From assembly GCA_027382625.1 (NCBI GenBank), contig JAJKFJ010022552.1, positions 1-64,000 on the forward strand: DNA of 64,000 bases. Reading direction: 5' to 3'. Positions 1 to 12,614 of the stretch are shown one piece after another. The notes under the pieces are model-generated. The model worked only from the letters and a program-made list of their open reading frames with translations, ran no database searches and was not told the origin of the DNA. This stretch comes from Tetmemena sp. SeJ-2015 (Eukaryota > Ciliophora > Spirotrichea > Sporadotrichida > Oxytrichidae). Every line of letters begins with the position of its first letter. Positions within the stretch are counted from its first letter, which is position 1. The translations under genes were made by a program, and so were the position numbers.

Positions 1-1605
1 TTTTTTTTAAAACTCAAATCAGAATATGCTAAAATAAAAATCCCTTATGTTTTGTAAATGCGATAGTTGGTTAATCGCTGTAGCTTGACTTAGGAGGATT
101 GAACTTACCATTTTAAAGTGATACAAATTTAATAATTTAATTAAGCAAGATAACTTTCAAATTAATCAGGATTAAACTCTAGAAGTAATAAACTCTCCTT
201 CCTCTCTCTCTGTACTTAGATATTATGATGGTTTGTTTTATAAGTGTGTGTGCTGAAATTATTAAATTTTATTAAAAAAGAAGTTAATTATAAACAGAGC
301 AGCAGCAGTTGCACCCATCAATAAACATCTTAAACACATAACTCATGTCTTCTGCCCTCGCCAACTCAAACAACTATAATAATAGCCGCAACTCTAATCA
401 AACTTAGAGCACAAGTTATATACACAATCACATTTATTGATTAAGGTTTACTTGCTGAATCAACAAATAGCGATGTTGAAGCAAGTGAGCTCCACAAGGA
501 CTAAGTCAATGAATAAAAGTCATAACTACGGACAAAGCAAAATACTCAAACTCATTTAATTATTAAATCTCCCATTTTTAAAGCGATAACTCAAAGTAGT
601 CCAAATTCTACTCGTCGTAATCCTACAACCAGGGTCCATCAGGAGTGCCAGGATCTAATTTAAATAATAGCCAGGCAGTCAATATAGGTCGGAATTTTTT
701 ACAAATCGGGGTTAAGAGATATAAAATGAAGTTTCAAAACAAGTGGGCAGAGTGGTCCTGACGATCATATGGTAACTGTAGGGAACTAGTTTGAATTGAC
801 TCCGGGTTCGAATCCCATAAATTACAAAATTATATCATTCGCAATTTAATTTAATTAATCTGATCACATAAACCGAAGTGCATACAGAAGTCTCCCACGA
901 AATCGGATATGATTAACTGAGAAGACATAATAAAACAAATATCAGAAATCGGCAGTCACATCGATGGACCCGAATTCCATCAGTCAGCAATCCGATAAGG
1001 AGGCAAAAATACTCGAAATAATTATAGAATTTGCAGAGTGGCCGTCCTCCATTTATAATCCTAATGTAAAGTCATAGCACAATTAATTCGGTATTGGGTG
1101 GAGTGTAATAATTAAATCAAGGGTTCTTTTTATTAATCTCTTTTTTAACAACCTTCTCTTTTCCATTAAATTCTGCGCTATAATCTCAACGCCAATATCC
1201 TTAACTAAAACTCTTCCTTCGCACTCCCCTCTGCTACAAATAACAGCATCACCTTTATTAAAGATAAAAGTTCTTAGTATTTATATATTAGCATTTTGTA
1301 GAATAACTCACAGTTAATTGGCCAGAGTAGCTACAGAAGAGACCACAGCAATTTAAAGAGGAGAACCGAAGTCTAGAGGAAGAGTGAGAACAGAATCATA
1401 CTGCCATTAAATGACTCAACTGGAACTGAGGCACTCAGGAGCAGCTAACCTCTCAACCAATAATCAAACATTCTTTATCAATAGATAAGGAACAAGAACA
1501 ATAACTCTGCTTTAAGCTAGTCTTATTAGATAGACAAATTTATATTATATAAGATTGATTCGAATTTTAAAGATACCTCCAAACATTATAAGCTCTACTT
1601 AGTCC
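1..1605. other. AT-rich flank without a recognisable gene
   Basis: I see no convincing coding region here even when TAA and TAG are read as glutamine: frames are broken by TGA, composition is AT-rich and there is no recognisable domain. The only structured element is a tRNA-like relic near 737-825,described separately. The stretch ends at the presumed start codon of the coiled-coil gene at 1606, so its last part probably holds that gene's promoter and 5' leader, but no specific regulatory motif can be named. Confidence 0.5.
737..825 (+). pseudogene. tRNA-like relic with intact pol III A and B boxes
   Basis: Positions 744-755 (TGGGCAGAGTGG) fit the internal A box of a tRNA gene and 805-815 (GGTTCGAATCC) is a perfect B box, 50 bases further on, as in a tRNA with a longish middle. 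The T arm GGG/CCC pairs over only three bases, and the seven bases on each side where the acceptor stem should be do not pair, so a working tRNA is unlikely. A decayed tRNA gene or a tRNA-derived short repeat (SINE-like) would both explain it. Confidence 0.4.
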
Positions 1606-4600
1606 ATGAGTAATAGGATAAACTTGCCAGCCCCAATTAATGGCAGCGTGGTGGGCTCTTCACAAATCCAACTCAAAGAATTCCTCTCTAACAACACTAG
1701 TTCTGTAGAAGGAGGAACTAATTTGAACAGCACCAGCAACCATAACAGTTCTTCAAATGGCTAAAGCAGTGGGCAGCAAATGGTTATCTCTAGCCAAAGT
1801 AGGAAGTCAGCCCTTCTTCGCTATCAGTAGTAATTCCAGTCTTAGAAAAGAGGCTCTTCAAAATTGGCTGCTCAAGGGGCTGAGAGCTCTTCAAGCAACA
1901 AAAACACTCTGAGGAACACTAAAGTGGACTAATTCTTTACATAGAGAGGTGGGAGTCACTAAGCAAATGCCACTCAGCAATTGGGAAGCAAAGAGAACTT
2001 GAAGCAAGTTATTAAAATTTACAAGGAAAGCTACAAAGAGGAGCCTGCTACAAATTACCAAGGGTAGAATGCAGGTGGCAACCCCAATTTGAAAAGCAAC
2101 CTCATGGGGAACTTGAGAAACATGAGTGTGCCACGAGGAAGTCAGTAGAAATCTTATCTACTCTCAAGTTAGGACTATTCTAATCTTGGCAATCAAGGAG
2201 CGAGTAACTAGAATGCTTATTACGACAAGTAGTAGAAGCTCAGCTATAATAGAGCTATTACAGAAGGACTAAATAGTTCAGTTGCAAATATTAAGCTCTC
2301 TGACTTGAGTTCAAACTATGGCATTGAGGGAGGGAATTCCAACTAAAGGAACTTGAATGACACAGCACCGATTATTTCATCACAAAGTAAAGGACTTAAC
2401 ATCATAGGCAAGTAGCAATCGTTAGGCGCGCATGCAGCTACTATCAGAACTTGCAATTGTCCATGCAACTGTGGCCAACAATAGAATCATGACACTCAGT
2501 CTCAAACTACACACTAAAACAACATGATGAGCATCTTGAGCACAACTTAGTAGCAGCAAAAGAGATTGAATCATCATAACAATATCAACATTAGCAACAC
2601 TCTGACTCTTCGGTTGGGGCATGCTATGACCACCACTGCAGGCGGACAGCATTCAACTACTGTGATGCTGGATGATGCAAATGGCTTGGAAGCCACGAAC
2701 ATAGAGGACATGCACATGTTGATGGTAAATGTAGAGAAGATAAAGCGAAAGATGATAGGCAGGGTTGAGGGGCAGATTGATGAAAGCCTTGACTATGGAG
2801 CCTTTGAGTAATATCAGGCTAAGATAGAAGAGAGGCTAAAACTTAATGGAACTTCAAGTAAACTAGATCTAGAAGTAATTTGATATATGCTTTATTTGAC
2901 TATATTTAATGTGAAGAAAGGAAGCATAGAAGACTTTGACTATCCAAACTTAACACTTGATGGCCCTCATAAACTAATCCTTGATCACATTTAATAGATA
3001 ATTTAACTGCAAGATTAAGTTTAACAACTTAAACGTGATATCTTTCGAATGAAGAACAGTTGCATTTTCACTATAAATTTTCATCAACTTATCATGAATA
3101 TTATATTTAATCAGTGTAGTTAACTATTCTATTCTCTATCTTTTGAGTTCTAAAGCTGAAGTATATTTTTGAGATGTCATTTTAAGTTGTCTCTCTAATG
3201 ATTATTTGTGTAGCCGATGAATAACAGCACGCAGATCTTTGACGCAAGCACCCTCTCACAGATCATAGATCCTAAGTATCAAGAGATCCTTTCCAACTAT
3301 CTAAAACACTACTCCCCAAGTCAGTCTCAACCTAACTTGCTTATAATTTTGCCTATTGATCAGCATACGTCACTTAATTTGGCCAATCAGTAGAATCCAA
3401 ACCTGCCAGACTCCATCCCCCTACGACTCAATAACAGCCAGACAGCCCCACAAAATCTATCAATGGGCTTGAGCTAAGCACTCAATCCTTTGAGCATTTC
3501 TCAAACCTTAGACTATAGTGCTCAACTTTTACAAGAGGAGAGAGATCTTTCACCAATAGTCAAGATTTCATCAGACAAGGAGCTAAATAAGTTATTAACT
3601 TAGAGTGCCAATCTGGTTGCTCAAAGCAATGTTCACCAATCTCAGGAGTTCTAAACTCTCAAGTCTATATCTGAGGCAGTTTCTCATAAGTTAGACACCT
3701 TCGAGAAGCTTCCATCAATATTCATTTTCTTTGAAGTAGTTGCTTCCTCTTTAGCCAGCTAAGCCGCCTTTGACCAGGGACTTCGACATTCAAACTGATG
3801 CAGAGCTCACTCAGCTGGAAACCTCTGACTATGAGGAGTTGAAGATAGAGAATCAGCGTTTGCAAGACAGACTACAAAGAGAGAAGCACTTCAACCTTAA
3901 GGAGAAGGACAATCATGCTGTTGAGATAGCCAGCTACAAAGAACAAGTACTATAACTGTAAGAGGATGTGGCAAGACTGTAAGAGTGCCTGAAGGTGAGG
4001 AGAGAAGGTAGAAAGTGGAGTGGAGACACAGCGCTAACAGTAGGAGTAAGCAGTTGCCACTAAGGATGGGCTGATTAAGTAGCTTACTTCCAAGCTTCAA
4101 GAGTCTACTCGCACCATTTAAGAAGCGAGGGCGAAGCAACGCTCGCTGTAGGACCAACTCGATCAATTGACTCGCTAGAATGAAGAACTCTTGTAACAAC
4201 TTAACGACAGGGAATAAAGTGAGGAGAGAGAAAGAGAGTAGCAGCAAAGACTTGAATCTGAGATTGCTAGAGTGCAAAATGCTGAGAAGCAAAGAGTTGA
4301 AGCAGCCATGAGAGGCTTTAATGAGAGAGACTTAGAATGGCTAAAGAAATAGACCAACTGAGAGACAGGAATTAAGAGTTGGATGGGAATATGAGGTAGC
4401 TACAAGATCGCTCAAGCCAAATGAGAGAGTAATTGTAGGCTTAGCAACAGGCTACGAGAGAAAGGGAACAGGCAGATTGGAAAGGCCAATTGGAGAGAGT
4501 GAAAGCTGAGCTCTAGGAGAAGTAAAGAGCGTTAGAGCAGCTAGAATCAAGCTTTGAGAAGAAGGAATAGGAGTTGGTAAGGTCAAGGGACTTCGTTGGG

Positions 4601-7600
4601 CAACAGGAGAAGGAAATCATCAAGTAGAAGGAGTTAGTAAGGCAGCTGAGGTAGGAAGCATAGGAGAGGGAGGATGAGATGGACTCACTGAAGCACAAGA
4701 ACACTACCTCTAACAAGCAGCAAGCCAACCAGGACAGCTAGTTGCTCAAGTACAAGGACATGCTTAAGGCAGAGCAGCAGAGGTACGAGGAGATGGAAGA
4801 TAAAAATATAAAATCAAATAATTTTTTTATTTTATTTTAAAAGTACACTACAAGAACGAGGTGCGCCATCTTAACTAAGTTCTAGAGGGCTTAAGAGAGC
4901 AGTTGGACTAGTTCGAAACCATGAAGGAGAAGGAGAATAATTTTTTTGTTCTTTAATTTAAGGGGTACTTGAAGCTGCAAGAGCTGCAGGAGGAAGTGAC
5001 TGGGTCTAAGAAGTAGCTGCACGAGATAGAGACTGAGAACGGGGACCTCATGTTCCGCCACCAGTCGCTCTCCTCCCTCTGCGACAACCAGCAGTTCCAG
5101 ATCCGCCAGCTCACCAACACCAACAAGGACCTCTCCGAGAGACTGGAGGAGCTCTTGCCTTCAAGAAGGAAGATAAATTAACATCAATTACTCTTAAATT
5201 TAATTATAAGCACAATCTAGATATGGAGATTTGACACATGAGGAGATAGAGAGGCTGAAGAACGAGGTGGAATTCCTGTAGTCCCAAAACAGAGAACTGG
5301 AGGGAGATATCGATGACCTCAAGGACTACATGCAGACCTTGGTTGATGCTAAGGAGGCGGCCCACAAAGAAGTAGAGGGGCTCAAGAAGGAACTAGAAGC
5401 AGGGAAGAAGCTGCTGATCGAGGCCAAGGAGAAGGAGTACTACGTGGAGGAGATGGAGAAGCACCTGCTCGAATAGGAGAAGGAGAGGGAGTCTCTAGAG
5501 AAGTAGGTGGAGCAGATGTAGCACCACATCGACGAGCTGGAGGAGCAGCTGCATCTCATGAGTGAAGAGAGGGAGGCTGAGAGTGCTATGGTGAGTGGCC
5601 AAATGAACGAGGAGACCCTGAAGTTGAGGAGCGATGTGGACACTCTGAAGATAAAGCTGGAGCAAGAGAAGAAGAAGTACAAAATGTCCAAGGACTCTCA
5701 TTTCAAGGAGGTCAACGAACTCAACGAGGAGCTTGATGGCTTAAAACTAAGGCTTGACTAAACTCGTGATGAGCTAGAAGAAGCCAAGCTGTTTGAGAAG
5801 GAAGTGAAGCGCCTTGAAAGACATGAGGAAGAGCTATCTAATAGACTAAACGCCAAGGAGAAGGAGCTGAAGGACTTGGATTCACTAGTCTAAATGTTAC
5901 AAAGCCAGAATAGTGACTCCTCTGAGTAGAATTCACAAGTCATCTAGTCTATTCTTAAGTATTATCCTTCTTCATATCATCAGCAGTTTGAAGACTTAGG
6001 TGAGTCAGTTGCAAGACAAGTTGAAGCAAAGAGATCAAGAGCTGGACCAGTAGTCCTAGTTGCTCTACTCTTAGTCAGAATCGCAGAAGTAAGAGCTACA
6101 GAAAGCCAGGAACTAGGTAAAAAAACTTTAAGAGTAACTAGAGACTGACAATCAGAAGTCGAGAGACTCTTTGAAGAGGCAGCAGTTCACCCTTGAGACT
6201 CTAGAAGATGAGCTTTCGCAAAAGAAGGCTGAGTTGAAGCGAGTGACTGAGGCCAAACAGTAGCAAGAGCAACTAGTTGATAAACTGACGCAATAGTTGG
6301 GTGACATCTAAAACTCCAAGCTAACTGACAAGCAAACATTGACTAAGCAAATGTCAATGTTGATCGACGAAAAGGGGCAAATTGAAATGCAACTAGCACA
6401 AAGTATGAAGCAACGCCAAGAGTTAGAAAATTTATTGAAGGAGGAGAAAACTCAAAGAGAGACTTTCGCATCAAAGCTACAAAGGAAGAGAAGCAAACTA
6501 GATGGACTCAAAGGAGAGATGAAGGACTCTAATTAAGCACAAGGAGAGCTCAAGAGACAACTTGAGGAGTTGTAATCAGAGTTGAAATAAAGAGTGGGCG
6601 AGTCTCTCAAAGAGCTTATGATGAAAGGACAAGTGATAGAGAGACAGAAAAAAGAGTAAGAGGATATGAAGCGCCAATATGAGTAGACTATGACTGAGCA
6701 TATCTCAGAGTTATAAGGATAGCTGCAGAACTTGCAGAAAGCCAAAAGAGAGAAGGAGGAATAGTTAGAAGGAGAACTTGCAAAGCTGGAGGCCAAAATA
6801 CTAGAAGAGAAGTAGAGGAGAGAAAGAGATTTGCAATCCTTAGAGAATGAGTTGGATGGTGCTAAGAGAGAACAAAGAGAGAAGCAAAACTTGATAGACG
6901 ACAGAGAGCGTGAGATAGAGCGATTGAAGCAGCAGATAAGTTCAAGTTCTCAGAATCAGAGTGAAAAGGACTCAGTCATTTAACAGCAATATGAGAAGAT
7001 GGAGCAACTGCAGAAGTCTATGCAAAATCTAAGAGCTGAAGTTCAAGATAAGGAGGAGATGATAGCGAGGATGAATCAAGGTGTACAGTAAATAACTGAG
7101 CAGCATCTATCTAAGCTTACAGGTATAAACCAGCAGCATGCTGCCTAGCAAGCTGAGAGCCACTCTAAGATCATAGATCTGCAGACTTAAGTTCAACAGC
7201 TGGAGTAGCGATTGCACTCACTCGCTCAAAAAGCAGAGTAGTATGAGCTACTAGACAACGAGCATCGAGCTTTGAAGCAAGATCTGCTCTCGAAGGAGAG
7301 AGACATCTAAGATCTAAGGCGAACTGTTTCTCAAAGGGACTAGGAGATAAATGAGTTCTTTGAGACTGACTACAAGAATCTTGAAGAGCAGTATGAAAAG
7401 TTGAAGACTGTTAATACCCAGCAGGAAAGCAAGATAAAGATTCTCCTTCAACGGAATGAGGAGATGCAGAAGGTCAAGGCAGAGCTGCAAATCAAGTCGA
7501 ATAAGGAGGAGGCCTCTGGAGCTAAACTACTGTAAGAAGACATCAAGAAGAAGAATCAGCTTGTGATGATCAAGGACGCTGAAATCGATTCTCTCAAAGC

Positions 7601-7958
7601 CACTTTGAAAGAATTGAGGGGAACACTCGAGTAGAATGATGTGAACAAGGAGTTGCAAGATGTGAAGAAGCAGCTTAATCTGACAAAGAAGGAGAAAGAG
7701 ATGAAGGAAATTATGATAGAGCAGCTGAAGAAAGAGCTGGAGAAGAACATCATGGTGATTGTGGAGGCCAAGGAAAAGGAGGCTCAAATGGCCTAGCAAG
7801 TTAACTCCATGGGCAAGCAACTGGCTGAGAACGCGGTCAAGCTTGCCATGAAGAAGAAAGAAGAGGAGAAGGAGAGGAAGACCAGCATCAGCGGGGCTAG
7901 CAACGGAGGAAATTCAGGTGCCAATAAAACCAAGAAGAATAATATCCCCACATTCTGA
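1606..7958 (+). CDS. Long coiled-coil protein with disordered N-terminus
   Basis: Starts at ATG 1606 (MSNRINLPAP) and ends at TGA 7956-7958 (NNIPTF stop). The first ~400 codons are rich in Ser, Asn and Gln with a small Cys cluster (CNCPCNCG near 2455); from ~3770 to ~7900 the protein is almost entirely Glu/Lys/Gln/Leu heptad repeat, so a long coiled coil. In-frame TAA/TAG codons are frequent and must be Gln. A 42-nt GT..AG intron at 2875-2916 removes an in-frame TGA and keeps the frame; another intron or IES lies between about 3030 and 3215, and one around 3700-3755. Three short pointer-flanked IESs sit at 4802, 4930 and 5164. Around 5950-6010 another frame change is needed and is not resolved. 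Length about 1,900 residues. Golgin, centrosomal or basal-body scaffold proteins look like this, but coiled coil alone does not identify it. Confidence 0.7.
2875..2916 (+). other. Intron, 42 nt, GT..AG
   Basis: The coding frame meets TGA at 2881-2883. Removing GTAATTTGAT...GTGAAG joins the codons of DLE directly to KGSIEDFDYP in the same frame. This explains the stop without invoking TGA as an amino acid. Confidence 0.6.
4802..4839 (+). other. Predicted IES, 38 bp, pointer AAA
   Basis: Pointer copies at 4802-4804 and 4840-4842. The frame before (YEEMED) and the frame after (HYKNEVRHL) differ by 38 bases; the removed segment is almost pure A/T and lacks a GT start, so it is not a normal intron. 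The 3-bp pointer alone is weak; the frame repair is the evidence. Confidence 0.5.
4930..4959 (+). other. Predicted IES, 30 bp, pointer AAGG
   Basis: AAGG occurs at 4930-4933 and 4960-4963. Excision gives MKEKGYLKLQELQ in a continuous coiled coil. Because 30 is a multiple of three the segment could also be translated (NNFFVLQFK), but that would put an AT-rich hydrophobic break in a charged heptad run. Confidence 0.55.
5164..5218 (+). other. Predicted IES, 55 bp, pointer AGA
   Basis: AGA copies at 5164-5166 and 5219-5221. Excision joins LLPS to RYGDLTHEEIERL in frame. The removed part is AT-rich and its upstream end has no GT. Short pointer, so the exact boundary is uncertain. Confidence 0.45.
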
Positions 7959-8118
7959 ATAAAGTAACACTGCTTTCTACAATTTTATGAAACCAAGTAT
8001 TTCTTAACCTTTTTAGAATGATTACTAACTAACTTGTGAAGAAAGTTAACCAAACTATTCTCAGAAATTAACTATCCAAATACATTAAGACTCGAGGAGT
8101 AGGACTCGTTTCTTATAT

Positions 8119-8972
8119 TCACTTAAGCTTGATTCCTCCCTTCATGGCGTCGAAATTTGTGGTCTTGTCTAAGTTTCCGTAGTTCCTGATACCATGCTTG
8201 AGTCTGTGCTTACGGGGGTCAAAGTCCTCATCCTTACGAGCAACCTAGATCTTCTGTAGTTCCTTCTGGATTAGTTCATCCTTCTATTTCTAAGTCAGTT
8301 GCTTGCCATCAAGTCTGACGAACTTGCCACTCAACTCCTGTTCAACTTTACGCTTTGGCCTCTTCACGTCGCTTCTCTTCTTCATCTTCTATAGCGAAGT
8401 GCGACTGCTTCTTCTGCAAGCGAGGTGCTTCCTTATAATCGAGAGGAGCCTTGAACTCGACCTCTATATCTGCTTCGACCACACAGATCTGGTCTTCAGG
8501 TTTGCAGTCGGCTATATCGATGAGATAGTCTCTGCCTTGATAGTGGATGTTGATGGTGTCTCCTTTCATTATGCATGTATAGTTTGTAAGCTGCTCCTCA
8601 AGACTATATGTGAATTAAATTAAGCTTATTGGAATTGAGTCATGAAAACTTACATAGCCTTTGGGTTTGAGAGGTCGATGAAAGCAGTCTCATGGGGTTG
8701 AAGAGTGATGAACTTTCCCTTTTATAAAGTGACATTTCTCAAGATAACTTCAGTGCCCTCCTCCAAGAACAGATTGTTCATCATCTAAGGAAGTTAGGAA
8801 AAAGCTTGATGGCTTACCCAGTAAGGGAGATAGCACAGGCCCTCCTCAGCTGAGAACTCTAGCACTCCGCAGTAAGTCTTCTTTGCCATCTGGGGGTTAG
8901 AGATCATGAAGATCATGGGGTAGGAGATGCTCAGTCTTGCCAATTCATGCAAGGCACTTGTAGGCAGGATGA
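8119..8972 (-). CDS. UFD1: UFD1-like ubiquitin-binding cofactor of Cdc48, N-terminus missing
   Basis: UFD1 works with NPL4 and the AAA ATPase Cdc48/p97 to extract ubiquitinated proteins from membranes and complexes. The minus-strand product reads [19 protein letters not shown], then [65 protein letters not shown], and ends GGIKLK with TGA 8119-8121. Order and spacing match the UFD1 double-psi beta-barrel region and its charged tail. Two canonical introns are clear: one of 33 nt after LPYW (GTAAGCC..CCTTAG) and one after NPKA (GTAAGTT..ATATAG). The first ~35 residues of the family are not found between 8973 and the transportin stop at 9141, so the 5' coding segment is probably on a separate germline piece. 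Confidence 0.85.
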
Positions 8973-9138
8973 CTGTGAAGAAATTAATTAAAATCAGAGT
9001 TTATGAGAACTAAATTGAGAAAGGGAGTTTCACTCTTCCTGACTTGCATGAGCAATATATATATAATCGGTATGGTAAGTTTTCTATCGTGATAATAAGA
9101 TTGATTGAGATGTTGAATTAAAGAAATCGTGAGAGAAT

Positions 9139-12100
9139 CAAACTCCGAAAGACTAGCCGACTTGCTATCTCAGGTCTTGTGGGAATTGAGCAATAAAAGC
9201 CTCCCACTACTCTCCAATAGACTGCTTGTAGTTTACCAATATTCCCTAGAACATGTTCCTAATGTCTTGAGGAGGTTCTTTTAGGACACCTATACGAATA
9301 CATAAACTCTACAATTAAACTTACAAAGCTAGAACACAGATATGGAAGGGCGTTTAACCAGCAGCAGGGTTATGAGGGATCATGTTGCACAGTCCTCTGA
9401 AGGCAGAGTCCTTCTCACTGCCAGACTTGATGATCTTCATGGATATACAAAACTGCTTCAGCACCTTATCAAGATAGATCATTATCTAATTGATTTAGTA
9501 TTTAAGATAAGTGGCTGATTCTTTGGGATCCAGATTTCCACATCTTCCAAAGGTTGCACTTAGATTTTGAGCGAGGGATTTGTTGAGCTATAAAGAAGTT
9601 TATAACAAAAGTTTCATACCTTAGGAGCTGAGAGGATAGTGGTGATTCTGTGGAGGATGGCAGGTAAGAAAGGCAGCACCAAGTTTCCATTTGGACTGTC
9701 GATGGCTTGACCTATGAACCAGCAAGCATTTATTCCATCAATACACAAACTTATTAAGATTTCTTAAGTCTTATTAGATTGTTGCAGACTGTGAGTTGGC
9801 TCTTGTCGTATTCAGAGGAATCAGAGAAGGAGAGGTGCTCCACTGCAATTTTTAAGAAGTCAACTAAACACAGTTGGAACATGTCTGGCAAGTATTTCTA
9901 CGAGTCTCCCAAGAGAGCGAAGATGTACTGCTTCACTAGGTTGTTCTTGTACTGTAATAGCTCGAAAAGCAAGAGCAGGAAGTTAGAGTTCATCACTAGC
10001 TCTTGTGCTTTGAATTGGATTGCACTGAATAAGAAGCTTATCAAATCGATGGAGCCAACGAAGTACTCAGTCTCTGAGAAGATCACATCAGGGTCTTGCT
10101 TCACTCGGTTGATGAATTTCTGGATGATACCCACGCAACGCTCAAAGATGGGTTTGCTGAACGGCTCGCTCAAAGGACCAAGAGCGGACACCACTGACTC
10201 AAAGCACTCAAACAGAGGGAAGATACTCCTGCTCTCGTCGTTTATCTCCATGTAAAGCAAAGGAGTTTAAAATAAAGTTTTAAGGCTACTAATGTAAGTA
10301 GGTTTACTTCTTGTTGAGGAGAGGCATGAGCTGAGAAAAGATTTGCTCGTTCCTGATGTTCTCACCCAAAGACTGAGCCATCTAACCAATTGCATCTAGC
10401 AGTAAGACTAAAGCATTTCCCTTATAGATGTCTATCACCAGTTTAAAAGCGTCCAGTGGCTTCTGAATATGGACAAGCAGCTTTTGAGGAGCGCTTTCAG
10501 TGATGACTGCAAGAGCAGCACAAGCAGCCTCCTGCACATTCTAATCACTGTCTAGCATCTTCTAACAGAGGTGAGTGATGTAAGTCTCTAGGAACTTATC
10601 GTTAGCTGCGATCCAGTCAGTAAACTTGGACAGTGTCCACAAGGTTGTAGACCTCACGATGTCATAGGTCGATCCAAGCTGCTCGAATAAGTAAGGCACT
10701 AGGTTTTCGAGGTGAAGTTTCACTACCTCATAGGCGCCGTCTTGATCACTAATTGCTCCTAGCACAAGGATGGCTGGTTCTATCTCTTCTGAAAATATAA
10801 TAGAAGCAATGATTAATTGAATCTGGGTTGCTGGTCTTCATGGCCTGCTCAAGCAGAGGCAGCAACTCGAAGAAGCATTCGTAATGGAATATTTCTATAG
10901 AGTATTAGCAATTTATAGGGGCTTACTTGAGTAGCGTTCTATAGTGAAGGCAGAGGACTTTCTGAGGGTGGTGAAGTACTCGTCCTCTCCCACTTCATAA
11001 TTCTCGTCGTCATCGTCCTGCAACTCCTCCTTGTACTTCTTGGAGTCCACATCAATCAACCCCAATATAAAAATTAAAAAAATAAATCTTTTGTTCTCTT
11101 TGGAAATAAAGCAATAAATCTGCGTAAGAAGTCAATGATAGTTCATTTTCTAATGAAAATTGAAAGTTTCATTTTAGGCAATATTCTATTTGAATGTCGC
11201 TATCCTTAGTAGGCATGATGGCCATACGATCAGAGTCAGTAAATCTGCAGCACTGGAACAGCTGATTCAGCAGAACCTTGAGCCTTGAAAACACCATCTT
11301 CTTTTTTGTCTCCTCTTCCTCTGGGGTGTCGCATCTATCCAAAACGATACCCGACCAAAACTCAGTGGCGGCAAGAGCAATCTTTTAGTCCCGCTCTCCA
11401 AGTGCAGTGATAGTCAGCTCACTCACTTGGTCAAACAACTGAAGAATTATGCCGATCTTCAAATCCAAGATAGCGTTAAAGCCTTGCACAATCCTCCACT
11501 TTACGAAGGGAGAAGGGTCTACCCACATGGATAAGATATGCTTCGCGTAATCCTCAAGATGGTTAGTGAGTGCCGGGCATTAAGTCATCAACAGAATGTT
11601 TATCGTCACCAGTGCATTAGACTTCACGCTCTCTGTCTGGTTTAAATCAAGCAGACATCAAAGGTAGAATTATATCTTCATTTCTAAAAGCAGCCCGAAG
11701 ATATTAGGGATCATCTCAGATATCATCTTGTGGTAGTCCTCATTCTCAAAAAGTTGAGAGCAGTCTTCCACTATGATGGATATGGCTTGGATGGAGTTTT
11801 CTATGATGGACTGATCTTAATTCACGAGTTTGGATGTTAGGAAGTTGAGAAGCTCCGGCCAGATGTGGAATCCACCCTTCACTATCAAGATTGACATGAC
11901 ACTGCTGACTGTCTTCCTCACGTAAGGTTCTGGGTCAAAGAATGAATAATTTAACATGAACTTTTTGAGAATGCGTCTATGAGTTTCTCCTTTACGAAAT
12001 TGATGGTGTCGATTGGTATCCTTGCAAAATTCCTCTGAATCTGACTCTTGAGAGTGAGTCCCACAATTTGCTTTACCTCACCTCTGATACCATCTGCTTC

Positions 12101-12297
12101 CTTCAAAGTGAGGAGGAGTGCTAAGTACTTGCAGTAATTGTCGTTCTGACTGAGTTGCTCTTATCTCTAAGAAGATTGAGATACAAACTTTGGTTTCTTA
12201 CTTGATAGATTTGACCTTGGATTAGATTATTGCCCTGTCTTGATGACTCGAACAGCTGAATGAGTTCCTTAATCTCTTCAAAGGTTGGTTGGAACAT
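9139..12297 (-). CDS. Transportin-type karyopherin (importin beta-2)
   Basis: Nuclear import receptor of HEAT repeats. It starts at ATG 12297 (MFQPTFEEIKELIQLFESS), as transportins do, and ends GQSFGV at TGA 9139-9141, matching the usual C-terminal FYGV-like ending. In between: KGGFHIWPELL, NHLEDYAKHILSMW, ALAATEFWSGI, an acidic loop LQDDDDENYEVGEDE (the H8 loop expected in transportin), LWTLSKFTDWIA, LFECFESVVSALGPL, then GEQWEAFIAQFPQDLR. All tryptophans checked are TGG. A 35-nt intron lies at 12167-12201 (GTAAG..CTTAG); further breaks lie near 11050-11200, 10775-10950, 10250-10310, 9690-9770 and 9280-9350 and look like introns or IESs. Typical family length is about 890 residues, which the span fits. 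It is followed tail-to-head by UFD1. Confidence 0.88.
11942..11955 (-). other. Candidate 14-bp IES in transportin, pointer TTCAT
   Basis: On the coding strand TTCAT occurs twice 14 bases apart (plus-strand ATGAA at 11942-11946 and 11956-11960). The unedited frame runs into TGA; removing 14 bases gives AFSKSSFFDPEPYVRKT, the expected transportin context. Very short for an IES, so a local assembly duplication is the alternative. Confidence 0.4.
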
Positions 12298-12614
12298 GTT
12301 CTGCGCTTAATTCATTATTTAATACTTTACTTATTTCTTCTACATAATCGTATTTTTACACTCACAATCATCCTAATACTTGTAAATGGAGACATAATAA
12401 TGCACTTTTTTTACTAGTAATTTTTCGATTACTTGGTTATCTTACTACAAATCTTGAATTTTAGAGACCTAATCATGAAACTATAATTCAAGAGTCTCAT
12501 TTCAAAAGTGATAGCCAATTCATTAAGGAAAGAATGAAAGTAATTCAAATAAAAATATATAATCCTTCTAACTAATATCTGCAGACTTACTAATATCTAT
12601 CTATTATTTGATGA
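12298..12614. other. Intergenic, transportin promoter side
   Basis: About 320 AT-rich bases between the transportin start and the stop of the MORN gene. Both genes are on the minus strand, so this must hold the 3' end of the MORN gene and the transportin promoter. I see no specific motif. Confidence 0.4.

Noticed and set aside
2422..10260. Many 60-150-codon ORFs antisense to the coiled-coil and transportin genes (e.g. 3897-4292 minus, 9779-10255 plus)
   Set aside because: They lie opposite strong coding regions, have Leu/Ser-rich or random composition, and no domain or splice signal.
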